Positions 8,227-16,203 of a DNA stretch of 64,000 nt are shown here, in pieces. Location of the stretch: the NCBI GenBank assembly GCA_900758495.1, contig CAAERO010000004.1, positions 1-64,000 of the forward strand, written 5' to 3'. Position numbers and translations under genes: made by a program. This DNA is from Bacilli bacterium. Its GTDB lineage: Bacteria; Bacillota_I; Bacilli_A; RF39; UBA660. The notes beneath the pieces were generated by a model. It was not told where the DNA came from and did no database searches. It saw only the letters and a program-made list of their open reading frames with translations. How positions within the stretch are numbered: position 1 is the first letter of the stretch; every line of letters begins with the position of its first letter.

Positions 8227-9612
8227 TTATATTTCTAAATCGTAATTATCTTTTTCTTTGCTTAAATCATGTTCTTTACTGAATTTATAAGTATCATTTA
8301 ATTCTTTAATCGTATCATGTTCAATAATACCATGTTCATATAAATCTCTTGAAAAGTCACGATATTTATCTCTATCTTTTCTATTAAATAATCTGTTTTT
8401 TATAAATTTAATAAGTCTTATAAACTTATTTTTAAAATAATTAAGTTCTGCAAATAAAGAATTATTTTCTTCTTTTAATTCATCAATTTCATTATTTTTT
8501 AACTTATTTTTTTCAGTAAGACTTTTAACTCGCAATTCCAATGCCTCATTGTTTTCGGTAAGTATTTTTATTTTCTTATTGTTTTCTTTAATACTAGAGT
8601 CAACACTGGTAAGTGTTGTTGATAATTTTTGAATATTTTTATATTCTTTATTTGTATTTTCTACTTGGCTGATAAAACTATTAATTTTATCTTTACATTC
8701 TTGTGTTATAACATATTTATCTTTTCTACCAAATGCTAATTTTAAATTATTAACAATATCTTTTGTTTCTTTTGTATCATTATCTAGCAGGTCAGATTGT
8801 TGTTTGGCTTTATTTAAACTTTCTTGATTTTTTTCAAGTTGTTCTTTCATTTCTAAATAATTGTCCATTTCAGTAATATGATAATCATGATTTCTGCCTT
8901 TTTTCTTACCTTTTAAAGTGTTAGTTAGATTATATTCTTTATTAAAAGATTCAATACATAAGGTACGCATTTTATCTTGTAATTTTCTTAAACTTTCTTT
9001 TGTAAATACATCTGATTTACCAACTTGTTTTTTCATACCATTTTTATTATTAAATTTTATAGGAACACCTACGATGTGCAAGTGCGGACTTGTTTCATCA
9101 TAATGAATAATAGCACTTGCAATCTTAAAAGTAGGTAATATAATTTCTAAATCTTCAATTTGCTTTTTATAAACATTTGTCATTCTTCTTTTAAACTTAT
9201 CATCTTTTGTATCCCAATACTTTTTATCCCCAAGTTCAATTATTATTTCACAGGCTAAATCATTTTTCTCATTATTACTTATATGAGTAAAATAATCTTT
9301 GATTTTTCTATCATCTCTTATTTGCTTTAGGTTATATTCTTCTTTTGCTTCATCAAATTCTTCTTTATATAATTTTTTTACATCATCAACTAATGATGAA
9401 CTACCTTTAATAATTTCAATATCATTTTGATTGTTATCATACTTTCTATAATTATGTTTATCTACTTTCGTTAAATCTGCTGAATTTTGTATAGCATTAT
9501 TTGATAGAGAAGTAGAACCACTTTTATTAGATTTAGCACTACTTCTTGATGTGTTTCTTTTATTTTTATCACTACCTAAATGAAAAGAATATGCTAGTTC
9601 TATAATAATCAC
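8227..9612 (-). CDS. mobV: MobV-type relaxase (Mob/Pre)
   Basis: A 461-aa plasmid recombination/mobilization relaxase, which nicks oriT and leads the strand into a recipient. The family signature HYDETSPHLHIVGVPI carries the metal-binding histidines. An N-terminal YSFHLG strand and a long C-terminal coiled coil (about 250-410) are typical. The only in-frame start with coupling is the GTG at 9612, whose GTGA overlaps the stop of the 66-aa gene upstream; the spacing to GGAG is very short, so translation probably depends on coupling. With the serine recombinase it gives the composition of a Tn4451-like integrative mobilizable element. No T4SS genes adjoin it, so transfer would need a helper. Confidence 0.92.
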   Translation of the reverse strand: MIIIELAYSFHLGSDKNKRNTSRSSAKSNKSGSTSLSNNAIQNSADLTKVDKHNYRKYDNNQNDIEIIKGSSSLVDDVKKLYKEEFDEAKEEYNLKQIRDDRKIKDYFTHISNNEKNDLACEIIIELGDKKYWDTKDDKFKRRMTNVYKKQIEDLEIILPTFKIASAIIHYDETSPHLHIVGVPIKFNNKNGMKKQVGKSDVFTKESLRKLQDKMRTLCIESFNKEYNLTNTLKGKKKGRNHDYHITEMDNYLEMKEQLEKNQESLNKAKQQSDLLDNDTKETKDIVNNLKLAFGRKDKYVITQECKDKINSFISQVENTNKEYKNIQKLSTTLTSVDSSIKENNKKIKILTENNEALELRVKSLTEKNKLKNNEIDELKEENNSLFAELNYFKNKFIRLIKFIKNRLFNRKDRDKYRDFSRDLYEHGIIEHDTIKELNDTYKFSKEHDLSKEKDNYDLEI

Positions 9613-9809
9613 GCTCCTTTATTAAAATATAATTTGGCTTGATTTAGTGTTTCAAAAAATTCTTGACCCATCATAGTTCCCATATTATCAATATAGGTAC
9701 AAACAATATAATGTAGTTCACAGTTTTCGGCATACACTAAATATAAGTCTTTTTTCTTATCTAATAATTTACACTTTCCATATTTTAAGTTATAAAATTC
9801 TTTCTTCAT
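9609..9809 (-). CDS. Small hypothetical protein coupled to MobV
   Basis: A 66-aa basic protein with alternating hydrophobic strands (KKDLYLVYAENCELHYIV) and a helical C-terminus. GGAG lies 8 bases before the ATG. Its stop overlaps the MobV start by 4 bases. I do not recognise a family. Its position, between the candidate oriT and the relaxase, suits an accessory relaxosome protein or simply a translational coupler. Confidence 0.7.
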   Translation of the reverse strand: MKKEFYNLKYGKCKLLDKKKDLYLVYAENCELHYIVCTYIDNMGTMMGQEFFETLNQAKLYFNKGA

Positions 9810-9844
9810 AAATAATCAACTCCTTTGTTTTTTTAGAGATATAT

Positions 9845-10040
9845 TTTGGCTTTGACAAAATATTTAACCCCCTAGGTATTTTGTCATACTAACAAAATAA
9901 CCTCGTGGGCTAGGGATTCCCTAGAACCCTTTTATGACTTATTCCATAATGTTTTAAAACTTCGTAATAAAACAAAATTACATAAGTCTTATAAAATGCT
10001 ATCGCCACTTTCATTGCTACGCAACAAAACGTGCCACGCA
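9845..10040. other. Candidate origin of transfer (oriT) region
   Basis: The 233-base non-coding gap next to the relaxase is dense in inverted repeats. These are CTAGGGATTCCCTAG (7-bp arms), ATTTTGT/ACAAAAT around a 7-base loop, ATGACTTAT matched imperfectly by ATAAGTCTT about 40 bases on, and ATAAAATGC/GCATTTTAT with TTGC/GCAA inside. MobV oriTs lie upstream of their relaxase and carry such hairpins. I cannot place the nick. Confidence 0.5.
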
Positions 10041-10042
10041 TT

Positions 10043-11965
10043 TTATTCTTCTTTGTACAACAACTCTTTCTTTACAGGTTTTACTCCAATTTCAATAGGA
10101 ACAGGTTCTTTCGTATAAATAACACAATCATTAGTTTCATCAGGTATATAATCAAAAGCAGTATTTATATCTTGCATTTGAAACTCATCTTTACCACGAA
10201 TATAAATAATTCCATATTTGTATTCTTTCATTTTTATATCAGGATCTATTTTTGCATAATCTTCCATAGGGAATACTCTGACTATTGCTCTGTCATCGTG
10301 GATAAAGTTAAAATAGAATATTCTATCTTCTACATAATAAGTTGCTTCTTCAAAACCAACATCATAATATTGTCTTAATCTCATTATATGTTTACCAATT
10401 TCTTTTTCAGGTAAGTAATTACTAAACCTTATTTGACCTACAATATTACCAAAAATAACAGGTGTCTTAACATCAATATAACCAGCATCAAATAATTCAT
10501 TACAAGGCTTACATATTGATTCTCTAAAATTGATATTATCTACATAAATATAATTATTAAGAATACCTAATTTAATATCATCAACATATTTCATAATAAG
10601 TTCTGATTTTTCTTCTCTTGTATAATCTTTCCAAGTTTTAGTTCTTTCTTTATATTCCTTTTTTAATTTTACTTTATTTATATAATCAATATCTCTTTTT
10701 AGTAAAATATCTTGTGGGGTAAAATTAAGAATTTCACAAGAGGTTGCTTCATCAAGTTCATTTTGTAATTTTTCAAGAGCAGATTCAATTAACTTTCTTT
10801 CATCGTTATATTCTTCTAAACTAAATACACCATTAATATAGGCTCTTTTAATTCTTTCTAGTTTGTCTTTTTGTTTATTGATATCTTTCTTTAATTCTTC
10901 TTGTGGTTCATCAAATTTTTGCTTAATCATTGGTAAGAAGAACTGATTTACTACTGAATCGTATTCTACAAGTTCATTTACAAAATCATTAAAATATTCT
11001 TCAACTAAACTTTCCTTAAAGTTTATCTTACAATCATGGCAGTAATAGTAATAATAAATATTACCATTTTTCTTTTGAGTTGCTTTACCACCTAAAATTC
11101 TATTACATTTAGGACACCTTAATTTTTGTAAGAATAGATATGTTAAAGTTCTTTGATAACTTTTAGAATTCTTTTTCTTTTGAACTTGGCATTCTTCCCA
11201 CATTTCTTTACTAACAATAGGTTCAACAACATTTTCATAATAGGTAGGATGTTTCGTCCTTTTACCATGAACAAAATCGCCTTTGTATATTTCATTTTCT
11301 AAAATTGCCACAATAGAGGAATCTCTCCAATTTGTTTTACCCAATACTTGTTCTTTATTAAATAGTGTACTTATCTTTTGATATGACATTCCTTTATGAT
11401 AAAGTTCAAATATTCTTATGACAACATCTTTTGTTAAATGGTCTATAACTAATTTTTTGTTTTCATGTTTATAACCAAGTGGTGCTTGATGTGGTATGTG
11501 TCCTTGTTTAATAGCACCTGCTAAACCGACCTTAGTTCTTTCGCTTGTTCTTTCTATTTCTTGTTGTGATACACTCATTAGTATTCTTGAAACCATTTTG
11601 CCATTAGCATTAGTAGTATTAATATCGTCATTAACACAATCAAGATAAGCGTCATTTTCCTCAAGAAATCTCATAAGTTCTTCCCAGTCAAAAATACTTC
11701 TTGTTATTCTATCTTGTTTTAAAGCAATTATAGTGTTTATTTTCTTTGATTTAATATCTTCTTTAAGTCTTTCAAATTCAGGTCTATAATTGCCTGTTTT
11801 AGCACTTATACCAGCATCAGTATAATAGTCTTTAATAACAAAACCTTTGAATTTACAATATGCCTCTAATCTTTCTTTTTGTTCTGGTAAACTAAAACCT
11901 TCTCGTGCTTGATCTTCAGTTGATACCCTCATATAAAGACCACAAACTTTTTTTACATCATCCAA
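10043..11965 (-). CDS. Large serine recombinase (cassette B)
   Basis: A 640-aa TnpX/TndX-type recombinase. The resolvase domain carries RVSTEDQAREGFSLPEQ with the catalytic serine, then QDRITRS. The recombinase domain holds GYKHENKK and WRDSSIVAILENEIYKGDFVHGKRTKH, followed by a zinc ribbon (CPKCNRILGGK ... YYCHDCKI) and a long helical C-terminus. The start is a TTG at 11965, ten bases after GGAG; no ATG fits. It is a close paralogue of the cassette A enzyme. Its gene lies directly downstream of a strong terminator hairpin, so expression may be controlled by read-through. It probably moves the element that carries MobV and the oriT. Confidence 0.95.
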   Translation of the reverse strand: MDDVKKVCGLYMRVSTEDQAREGFSLPEQKERLEAYCKFKGFVIKDYYTDAGISAKTGNYRPEFERLKEDIKSKKINTIIALKQDRITRSIFDWEELMRFLEENDAYLDCVNDDINTTNANGKMVSRILMSVSQQEIERTSERTKVGLAGAIKQGHIPHQAPLGYKHENKKLVIDHLTKDVVIRIFELYHKGMSYQKISTLFNKEQVLGKTNWRDSSIVAILENEIYKGDFVHGKRTKHPTYYENVVEPIVSKEMWEECQVQKKKNSKSYQRTLTYLFLQKLRCPKCNRILGGKATQKKNGNIYYYYYCHDCKINFKESLVEEYFNDFVNELVEYDSVVNQFFLPMIKQKFDEPQEELKKDINKQKDKLERIKRAYINGVFSLEEYNDERKLIESALEKLQNELDEATSCEILNFTPQDILLKRDIDYINKVKLKKEYKERTKTWKDYTREEKSELIMKYVDDIKLGILNNYIYVDNINFRESICKPCNELFDAGYIDVKTPVIFGNIVGQIRFSNYLPEKEIGKHIMRLRQYYDVGFEEATYYVEDRIFYFNFIHDDRAIVRVFPMEDYAKIDPDIKMKEYKYGIIYIRGKDEFQMQDINTAFDYIPDETNDCVIYTKEPVPIEIGVKPVKKELLYKEE

Positions 11966-11983
11966 TTATCATCATCTCCTTTA

Positions 11984-12031
11984 CTAAAAAAGAGCGAAGC
12001 AGTACAACTAGGCTTATTTGTACTGCTTCGC
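11984..12031 (-). terminator. Strong terminator between 91-aa gene and recombinase B
   Basis: A 14-bp stem GCGAAGCAGTACAA/TTGTACTGCTTCGC (12031-12018 with 12007-11994, minus strand) is followed by a T-rich run. It ends about 10 bases before the recombinase ribosome-binding site, so it would limit read-through into that gene. Confidence 0.85.
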
Positions 12032-12092
12032 CCATAAATAAATCAGATATAAGTTTTTCTAATTTAATTATAAACTATTTTCGACAAATTTA

Positions 12093-12368
12093 CTAGTTGG
12101 TACGCTTTAAATAATTTTCTAATTCATTGATTTTAATTTTATTACCAAAGTTTTTGATATAAACATCATTAGAATAATTAAAAACAAGAAACATTATATT
12201 ATTGATAATTACTTTGTGAGGTTCAACATAAGCCAAATTAGATTTATCAATTTTTCTAATACTTCCATTTATAAATGTAGGAGTAGTATTACAAAAATCA
12301 CAAATAAACTCTAATTTCTTTTTAAGCGATTCATCAATAGGTATTTCTTGTTTGATAATATTAATCAT
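12093..12368 (-). CDS. Small conserved partner protein of recombinase B
   Basis: A 91-aa protein, paralogous to the one at 2157-2429, with the shared FCNTTPTFINGS, NLAYVEPHKVIINN and SNDVYIKNFG segments. I start it at the ATG at 12368 (AAGG nine bases upstream); an ATG three codons earlier is too close to the site. The ribosome-binding site lies in a small hairpin. It lies between tRNA-Gly and the recombinase on the same strand. Function is unknown; the recurring pairing suggests a recombinase regulator. Confidence 0.8.
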   Translation of the reverse strand: MINIIKQEIPIDESLKKKLEFICDFCNTTPTFINGSIRKIDKSNLAYVEPHKVIINNIMFLVFNYSNDVYIKNFGNKIKINELENYLKRTN

Positions 12369-12374
12369 AAACAC

Positions 12375-12392
12375 CATCCTTTCTTTAGGATG
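12375..12392 (-). promoter_or_regulatory. Hairpin that may hide the ribosome-binding site
   Basis: CATCCT/AGGATG with a 6-base loop. The AAGG of the ribosome-binding site for the 91-aa gene is part of the stem, so the element gene is probably poorly translated unless the hairpin opens. Confidence 0.4.
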
Positions 12393-12409
12393 ATTTCTTT
12401 GTAAGACAC

Positions 12410-12434
12410 AAAAAAATCAATCTTTCGATTGATT
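12410..12434 (-). terminator. Terminator of tRNA-Gly
   Basis: AATCAATC/GATTGATT stem with a GAAA loop and a T run on the minus strand, about 45 bases past the tRNA 3' end. It separates the tRNA from the mobile-element genes. Confidence 0.8.
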
Positions 12435-12478
12435 CTATATATCAAGTCCAAACTAAATAGTTCGAACAGATTCGTCAA

Positions 12479-12552
12479 TGGAGCGGATGAGGAGAATCGA
12501 ACTCCCGTAGTTAGCTTGGAAGGCTAAGGTTCTACCATTAAACTACATCCGC
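12479..12552 (-). tRNA. tRNA-Gly (anticodon TCC)
   Basis: A full cloverleaf with acceptor GCGGATG/CATCCGC, D arm with AATGGTAGA, anticodon stem TTAGC/GCTAA around loop CTTCCAA, T arm with TTCGATT, discriminator T and an encoded CCA (12481-12479). The mobile region begins just beyond its terminator, but no copy of the tRNA 3' end is seen at the other side, so it is not shown to be the attachment site. Confidence 0.95.
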
Positions 12553-12589
12553 ATTAATTAAATGTCCCTTTTTTTCAAAGACAATATTA

Positions 12590-12617
12590 ATTATACAGTA
12601 TTATTTCTTTATGTCAA
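12590..12617 (-). promoter_or_regulatory. Promoter of tRNA-Gly
   Basis: TTGACA (12617-12612) and TATAAT (12595-12590) on the minus strand with a 16-base spacer, about 40 bases upstream of the tRNA. Confidence 0.8.
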
Positions 12618-12646
12618 TACATTTATTGAAAATAATTATAAAAAAT

Positions 12647-13108
12647 TTAGAAAAGATAATGAATATCTCGTTTTTTAGGCATACCATTACAAAGATTATT
12701 TATAGAAATATTAAAAGTATTAGATAGCTTAACTAATTTATCTGTTGGAATTCTAGCTTGTCCATCTTCATAATAAGAATAACAAGACTGATGAACTCCT
12801 AAAATATTAGCAAACTCTTTTTGCGTTTTCTTTAATTCTAGACGCTGCTTTTTTAGTTGATAAGCTATAAAAGAATAATCAATATCTTTTTTGTAAGTCA
12901 TAGGAAAACTATTTTTACTTATGTCTAAAAGATATTCAATATTTGTATTGTATAACTCTGCAATGGTAACTAATTTCTCTATAGGAAAATTAACGTCGCC
13001 CAGTTCCCACATAGTATAAGTCGTTCTTTTAATACCTAATTTTTCCGCTACATCTTTTTGAGTTAAATCATTATCTTCTCTCAAATTTTTTATATTTTGA
13101 TAGTACAT
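12647..13108 (-). CDS. Double-HTH XRE-family transcriptional regulator
   Basis: A protein of about 153 aa built from two consecutive HTH_3 (Cro/CI-type) domains: residues ~3-60 with LTQKDVAEKLGIKRTTYTMWE and ~80-140 with KTQKEFANILGVHQSCYSYYE. I start it at the ATG at 13108, with AAGGTGG upstream, in preference to a GTG three codons earlier. It is divergent from the exporter/bacteriocin operon and its promoter region carries three phased TGGTAA boxes. That layout suggests it represses itself and perhaps the bacteriocin genes. No ligand or sensor domain is visible. Confidence 0.85.
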   Translation of the reverse strand: MYYQNIKNLREDNDLTQKDVAEKLGIKRTTYTMWELGDVNFPIEKLVTIAELYNTNIEYLLDISKNSFPMTYKKDIDYSFIAYQLKKQRLELKKTQKEFANILGVHQSCYSYYEDGQARIPTDKLVKLSNTFNISINNLCNGMPKKRDIHYLF

Positions 13109-13118
13109 CTTTACCACC

Positions 13119-13165
13119 TTGGTAATATTTTAGTACATATTGGTAAAATCTGGTAATTTTGTCAA
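13119..13165. promoter_or_regulatory. Promoter region with three phased TGGTAA operator boxes
   Basis: TGGTAA occurs at 13120, 13141 and 13151, that is 21 and 10 bases apart, on one face of the helix. A consensus TTGACA (minus strand, 13165-13160) lies just beyond them, so bound protein would cover the regulator's promoter. The natural candidate is the adjacent XRE protein. Confidence 0.6.
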
Positions 13166-13238
13166 GATAACTGATAAAAAATAGCCGCGAGTTAAAAAAT
13201 TTCAATTTATTGTTTAATATATTTTAGGAGGTGGTAAG

Positions 13239-15326
13239 ATTAGATACATTTCACATATAAAACAGGAAAATCAGTCAGATTGTGGTATAGCGTGCATGCA
13301 GTGTATTTTGGCATACTACAATATTCATCCATCGAAGGAATATTTAATGGAACTTTCAATGTATGATGGTATAAGTACTAGTTTATATGGCATAAAAAAG
13401 ACAATGGAATTTTTTGGCTTTAAATGTGAGGCATTAGAAGGAATAATTGATTCTAACTCAAAATATCAAATACCATTTATTGCTCATCAAATAGTAGACG
13501 AAATTAAACAAATTTATCATTATGTTGTAGTTTACAAAATCTGGCAAAATAAGGTTCAAATAATGGATCCAGCAGTAGGTAAATATAATCTAAGTATAGA
13601 AAAATTTGTAGAAAAAAATACAGGATATTATTTATTTATTACTCCAACATCGAATCTTAGACAGATAAATAAATATAAAGTTGTAAATAAAATATTGAAT
13701 AGAAAAATAAAATATCATAAAAAGGAGTTATTCTTTATTTCAATTTTAATTATAACTACTTTGATTTTGGATTTATTAACTTTTTATCAATTTAAGACTA
13801 TTTTAAATTATGCACTAACTCCTTCTAATACTAAAAACTTATCTATATTAATAATTATGTTTTTTCTTATTTCAATTTTAAAACTATATTCAAATTGTCT
13901 TATCTACAGTTCTCAAATAACGATTTACTATGATATAAGAACAAATTTAAATAACAAAATAATAAGACAAATATTATCACTTCCAGTAACTAGTTTTAGA
14001 AGAAAAGATAATTCTATAATTCTATCATTATTTCAAGATGCAGAATTTGTTAGTACATTCTTTGTAAGCGAAAAAATCATATATTTACAAACTGTAACAT
14101 TACTAATAATTATGTATACTATATTCTTAAAAGTATCATCTAAAGTTTTTGTTTCCTTATTAGTTAGCAATTTTTTATTTGTGATTCTAATAAAGATTAA
14201 AAGACAAAAATTGGGTTTAAGCTTTCAAAATTATTTAAAGAAAAAGGATAAGTTTACTTTTCTTGTATCTAATATTTTTCATAATTTTGAATCTATCAAA
14301 GGATATCACTCTGAAAACTTACTTTTAAAAGAACTTAAGTTAAACAGTAATGATTTATTGATGGCTGATTATAAGTATGAAAAGTATAAAGAAAAAACCA
14401 CAAAGCAGTTTAACCTAATTGAAACCACTTCCTATTATTTTATTTTTTTCATTATATCTATTCTATTAGTAAAAAATACTAATATTAATAGCCTAGGGAC
14501 ATTTATTTTATTAGAGAATTTGATACAAATAGTTCTACAAAATGAAGAAAAATTAATGTTAGAGATTTTATCAAGAAAAGAATATAAAGAATCTTTAGCA
14601 AGATTAGATGAATTTCTTTTGTCTAAAAGTGAAAAATTTCTTAAATATTCAGATAACATTTATCCTAATAAAATGAATATAGAAATTGAAAATTTAACAT
14701 TTGCTTATAACGATACAATCTTATTAGAAAATATAAATATTTCAATTCCGTTAAATAGTCATATTCTTTTTACTGGTCCGTCAGGCAGTGGAAAAAGTAC
14801 TTTCTTTAAGTTACTAGGTCGCTATTTAGAACCTAGTTTTGCTTCTATTAAAATAGATGGAATAGATATTATGCACTATAATTTAGAAAACTTGAGAAGT
14901 AATATCACTTATGTTACCAATGATTCAATAATAAATAATGGGTCATTAATCGATAATATAACATTAGGAAGTAAAAAGAATATCAAGAAAATTAAAAAAG
15001 TTTTAGAAATAACAGGATTAGCTAAAATTTTAGAAAATAAAAAACTTAATATCTATTCAGTTGATGAGGAAGAACTTAGAAATTTTAGTTCAGGAGAAAA
15101 AGTTAGGCTTTTTTGTGCAAGAGCTCTTTATAAAGAAAGTAAAGTTTATCTTTTTGATGAATGTTTTAGCAATTTAGACGTAGCTAGTGAACGGAAAATT
15201 TTAAAAAATATATTTGCCGAATGTAAAGATAGTACTATTTTGTACATTTCTCATCGTTTACAAAATAAAGATTTATTTGCTAAAACTTATAGCCTAAGAA
15301 AGGGGAAACTTTATGAAGAAAGGTAG
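13239..15326 (+). CDS. C39-peptidase ABC exporter for double-glycine peptides
   Basis: About 695 aa. It cleaves double-glycine leaders and exports the peptide. The N-terminal C39 peptidase needs the reading frame to begin upstream of the first ATG (13296): QENQSDCGIACMQC (Cys15) is encoded there, with the His and Asp in HYVVVY and MDPAVG. The only start with a site is the ATT at 13239, seven bases after AGGAGG. A six-helix ABC membrane domain (about 165-430) and an ATPase follow, with TGPSGSGKST (~512), signature FSSGEKVRL, Walker B VYLFDE and SHR. It leads an operon with two double-glycine peptides, its likely substrates. Confidence 0.92.
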   Translation: MRYISHIKQENQSDCGIACMQCILAYYNIHPSKEYLMELSMYDGISTSLYGIKKTMEFFGFKCEALEGIIDSNSKYQIPFIAHQIVDEIKQIYHYVVVYKIWQNKVQIMDPAVGKYNLSIEKFVEKNTGYYLFITPTSNLRQINKYKVVNKILNRKIKYHKKELFFISILIITTLILDLLTFYQFKTILNYALTPSNTKNLSILIIMFFLISILKLYSNCLIYSSQITIYYDIRTNLNNKIIRQILSLPVTSFRRKDNSIILSLFQDAEFVSTFFVSEKIIYLQTVTLLIIMYTIFLKVSSKVFVSLLVSNFLFVILIKIKRQKLGLSFQNYLKKKDKFTFLVSNIFHNFESIKGYHSENLLLKELKLNSNDLLMADYKYEKYKEKTTKQFNLIETTSYYFIFFIISILLVKNTNINSLGTFILLENLIQIVLQNEEKLMLEILSRKEYKESLARLDEFLLSKSEKFLKYSDNIYPNKMNIEIENLTFAYNDTILLENINISIPLNSHILFTGPSGSGKSTFFKLLGRYLEPSFASIKIDGIDIMHYNLENLRSNITYVTNDSIINNGSLIDNITLGSKKNIKKIKKVLEITGLAKILENKKLNIYSVDEEELRNFSSGEKVRLFCARALYKESKVYLFDECFSNLDVASERKILKNIFAECKDSTILYISHRLQNKDLFAKTYSLRKGKLYEER

Positions 15327-15681
15327 TATCTTATTATTTAATATGATTTTTTATTTTTCTCTTTTGCTGTTATTGTTAGTATCCTTTAGTAAAATAAAAC
15401 TTTTTGAGTATCAACAGATAATGTGTACTATAGAAGATAAAAATATTGAAATATTGATTTCTAAAAGTGAAACAACTGATATAATACAAAATACTTTCTT
15501 TTATTATAAAGGAAAAAAATACTTTTATAAAATAGATGAAAATTTAAATAATGATAATTTGGTTTTCATAAAGTTAATAACTAGTAAAAAAGTTACTACT
15601 AAAAAAATTGACAATATCTACATTCCAAAGAAAAAATCATCTTTGGGTGAAATACTAATAAAATCTTGGAGGTTAGACTAA
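15313..15681 (+). CDS. Membrane-anchored accessory protein of the exporter
   Basis: A 122-aa protein with one N-terminal membrane helix (FYFSLLLLLLVSF) and an extracytoplasmic part rich in strands and lysine. It overlaps the exporter gene by 14 bases and is followed at once by the first peptide gene. It occupies the place of the HlyD-like accessory protein of bacteriocin exporters but is far shorter and lacks a recognisable lipoyl/coiled-coil region. An immunity role is the other possibility. Confidence 0.7.
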   Translation: MKKGSILLFNMIFYFSLLLLLLVSFSKIKLFEYQQIMCTIEDKNIEILISKSETTDIIQNTFFYYKGKKYFYKIDENLNNDNLVFIKLITSKKVTTKKIDNIYIPKKKSSLGEILIKSWRLD

Positions 15682-15828
15682 ATGAAACAAATAGATGAAA
15701 ATAAACAAAGAAAAATCAAAGGCGGTTTCTCCGTCTGGACTTTTGTTGGTATAACAGCTTTAATCGCTTTTTTAGTAGGGGTAATTGAAGGTTATACCAA
15801 TCCTAAAATTTGCGATGGAGGTGAATAA
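15682..15828 (+). CDS. Double-glycine leader peptide, candidate bacteriocin 1
   Basis: A 48-aa peptide. A charged 15-residue leader (MKQIDENKQRKIKGG) ends in Gly-Gly, the cleavage site of C39 exporters. The 33-residue core begins FSVWTFVG, continues with a hydrophobic helix rich in Ile, Ala, Phe and Val (containing a GVIEG step), and ends NPKICDGGE with one Cys. The ATG follows directly on the previous stop, with GGAGG 10 bases upstream. Its position, size and leader are those of a class II bacteriocin precursor. A family match cannot be tested here. Confidence 0.75.
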   Translation: MKQIDENKQRKIKGGFSVWTFVGITALIAFLVGVIEGYTNPKICDGGE

Positions 15829-16005
15829 ATGAAACCAGTAGAAAACAATACTTTAAAGAAAATAGTAGGTGGAAGTAGTACCACTCTTAGTGGTACAATA
15901 CTAAATCAGTTAAATAAATTAATAGCAATATTAGTTGATTCAGGAAAAAGTCTGGGTTCATCAATACGAAGAATAAGTGAGGATAAAGTATGCCCACTAA
16001 AGTAA
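15829..16005 (+). CDS. Double-glycine leader peptide, candidate bacteriocin 2
   Basis: A 58-aa peptide starting immediately after the first one's stop. The leader MKPVENNTLKKIVGG has the same length and Gly-Gly end. The core starts SSTTLSGTILNQLNKLIAIL, an amphipathic helix, then a GKSLGSS turn and a basic tail with one Cys (CPLK). Two short peptides with matched leaders in tandem suggest a two-peptide (class IIb) bacteriocin or a pair of signalling peptides. A GGAGG site is 9 bases upstream. Confidence 0.72.
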   Translation: MKPVENNTLKKIVGGSSTTLSGTILNQLNKLIAILVDSGKSLGSSIRRISEDKVCPLK

Positions 16006-16112
16006 ATTCAAAGAAAAAACTGATTATTAGAATAATTATCATTATTGTATTTTTAATTTTTTGTTACCTAATAGGATATTATTTTGGACGAAATATCATA
16101 AATCATTGTTAA
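15990..16112 (+). CDS. 40-aa single-helix membrane peptide, candidate immunity protein
   Basis: It starts MPTKVNSKKK, followed by one strongly hydrophobic helix (LIIRIIIIIVFLIFCYLIGYY), and ends FGRNIINHC. It overlaps the second peptide gene by 16 bases, with GAGG 8 bases before its ATG, so it is translationally linked to it. Small cationic membrane peptides beside bacteriocin genes are often immunity proteins; it lacks a double-glycine leader, so it is probably not a third secreted peptide. Confidence 0.6.
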   Translation: MPTKVNSKKKLIIRIIIIIVFLIFCYLIGYYFGRNIINHC

Positions 16113-16138
16113 AAGGTGAAAAAAATGTAAATTTATAG

Positions 16139-16168
16139 TTGTCAAGAATAGTAACAAAGTGTTATAAT
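16139..16168 (+). promoter_or_regulatory. Promoter of rpsU
   Basis: TTGTCA (16139-16144), an 18-base spacer and a perfect TATAAT (16163-16168), 35 bases before the rpsU start. Confidence 0.75.
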
Positions 16169-16203
16169 CAGTTGTAGAAAAAAACGAAGGGAGGGATAGC
16201 CGA

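Noticed and set aside
10031..10378. A 115-codon plus-strand frame over recombinase B
   Set aside because: It is antisense to the conserved recombinase gene and is Phe/Ile-rich low complexity.
12479..12552. tRNA-Gly as the integration site of the mobile region
   Set aside because: No copy of the tRNA 3' end was found on the far side, and the tRNA and its terminator are intact. The left border may lie outside the window.
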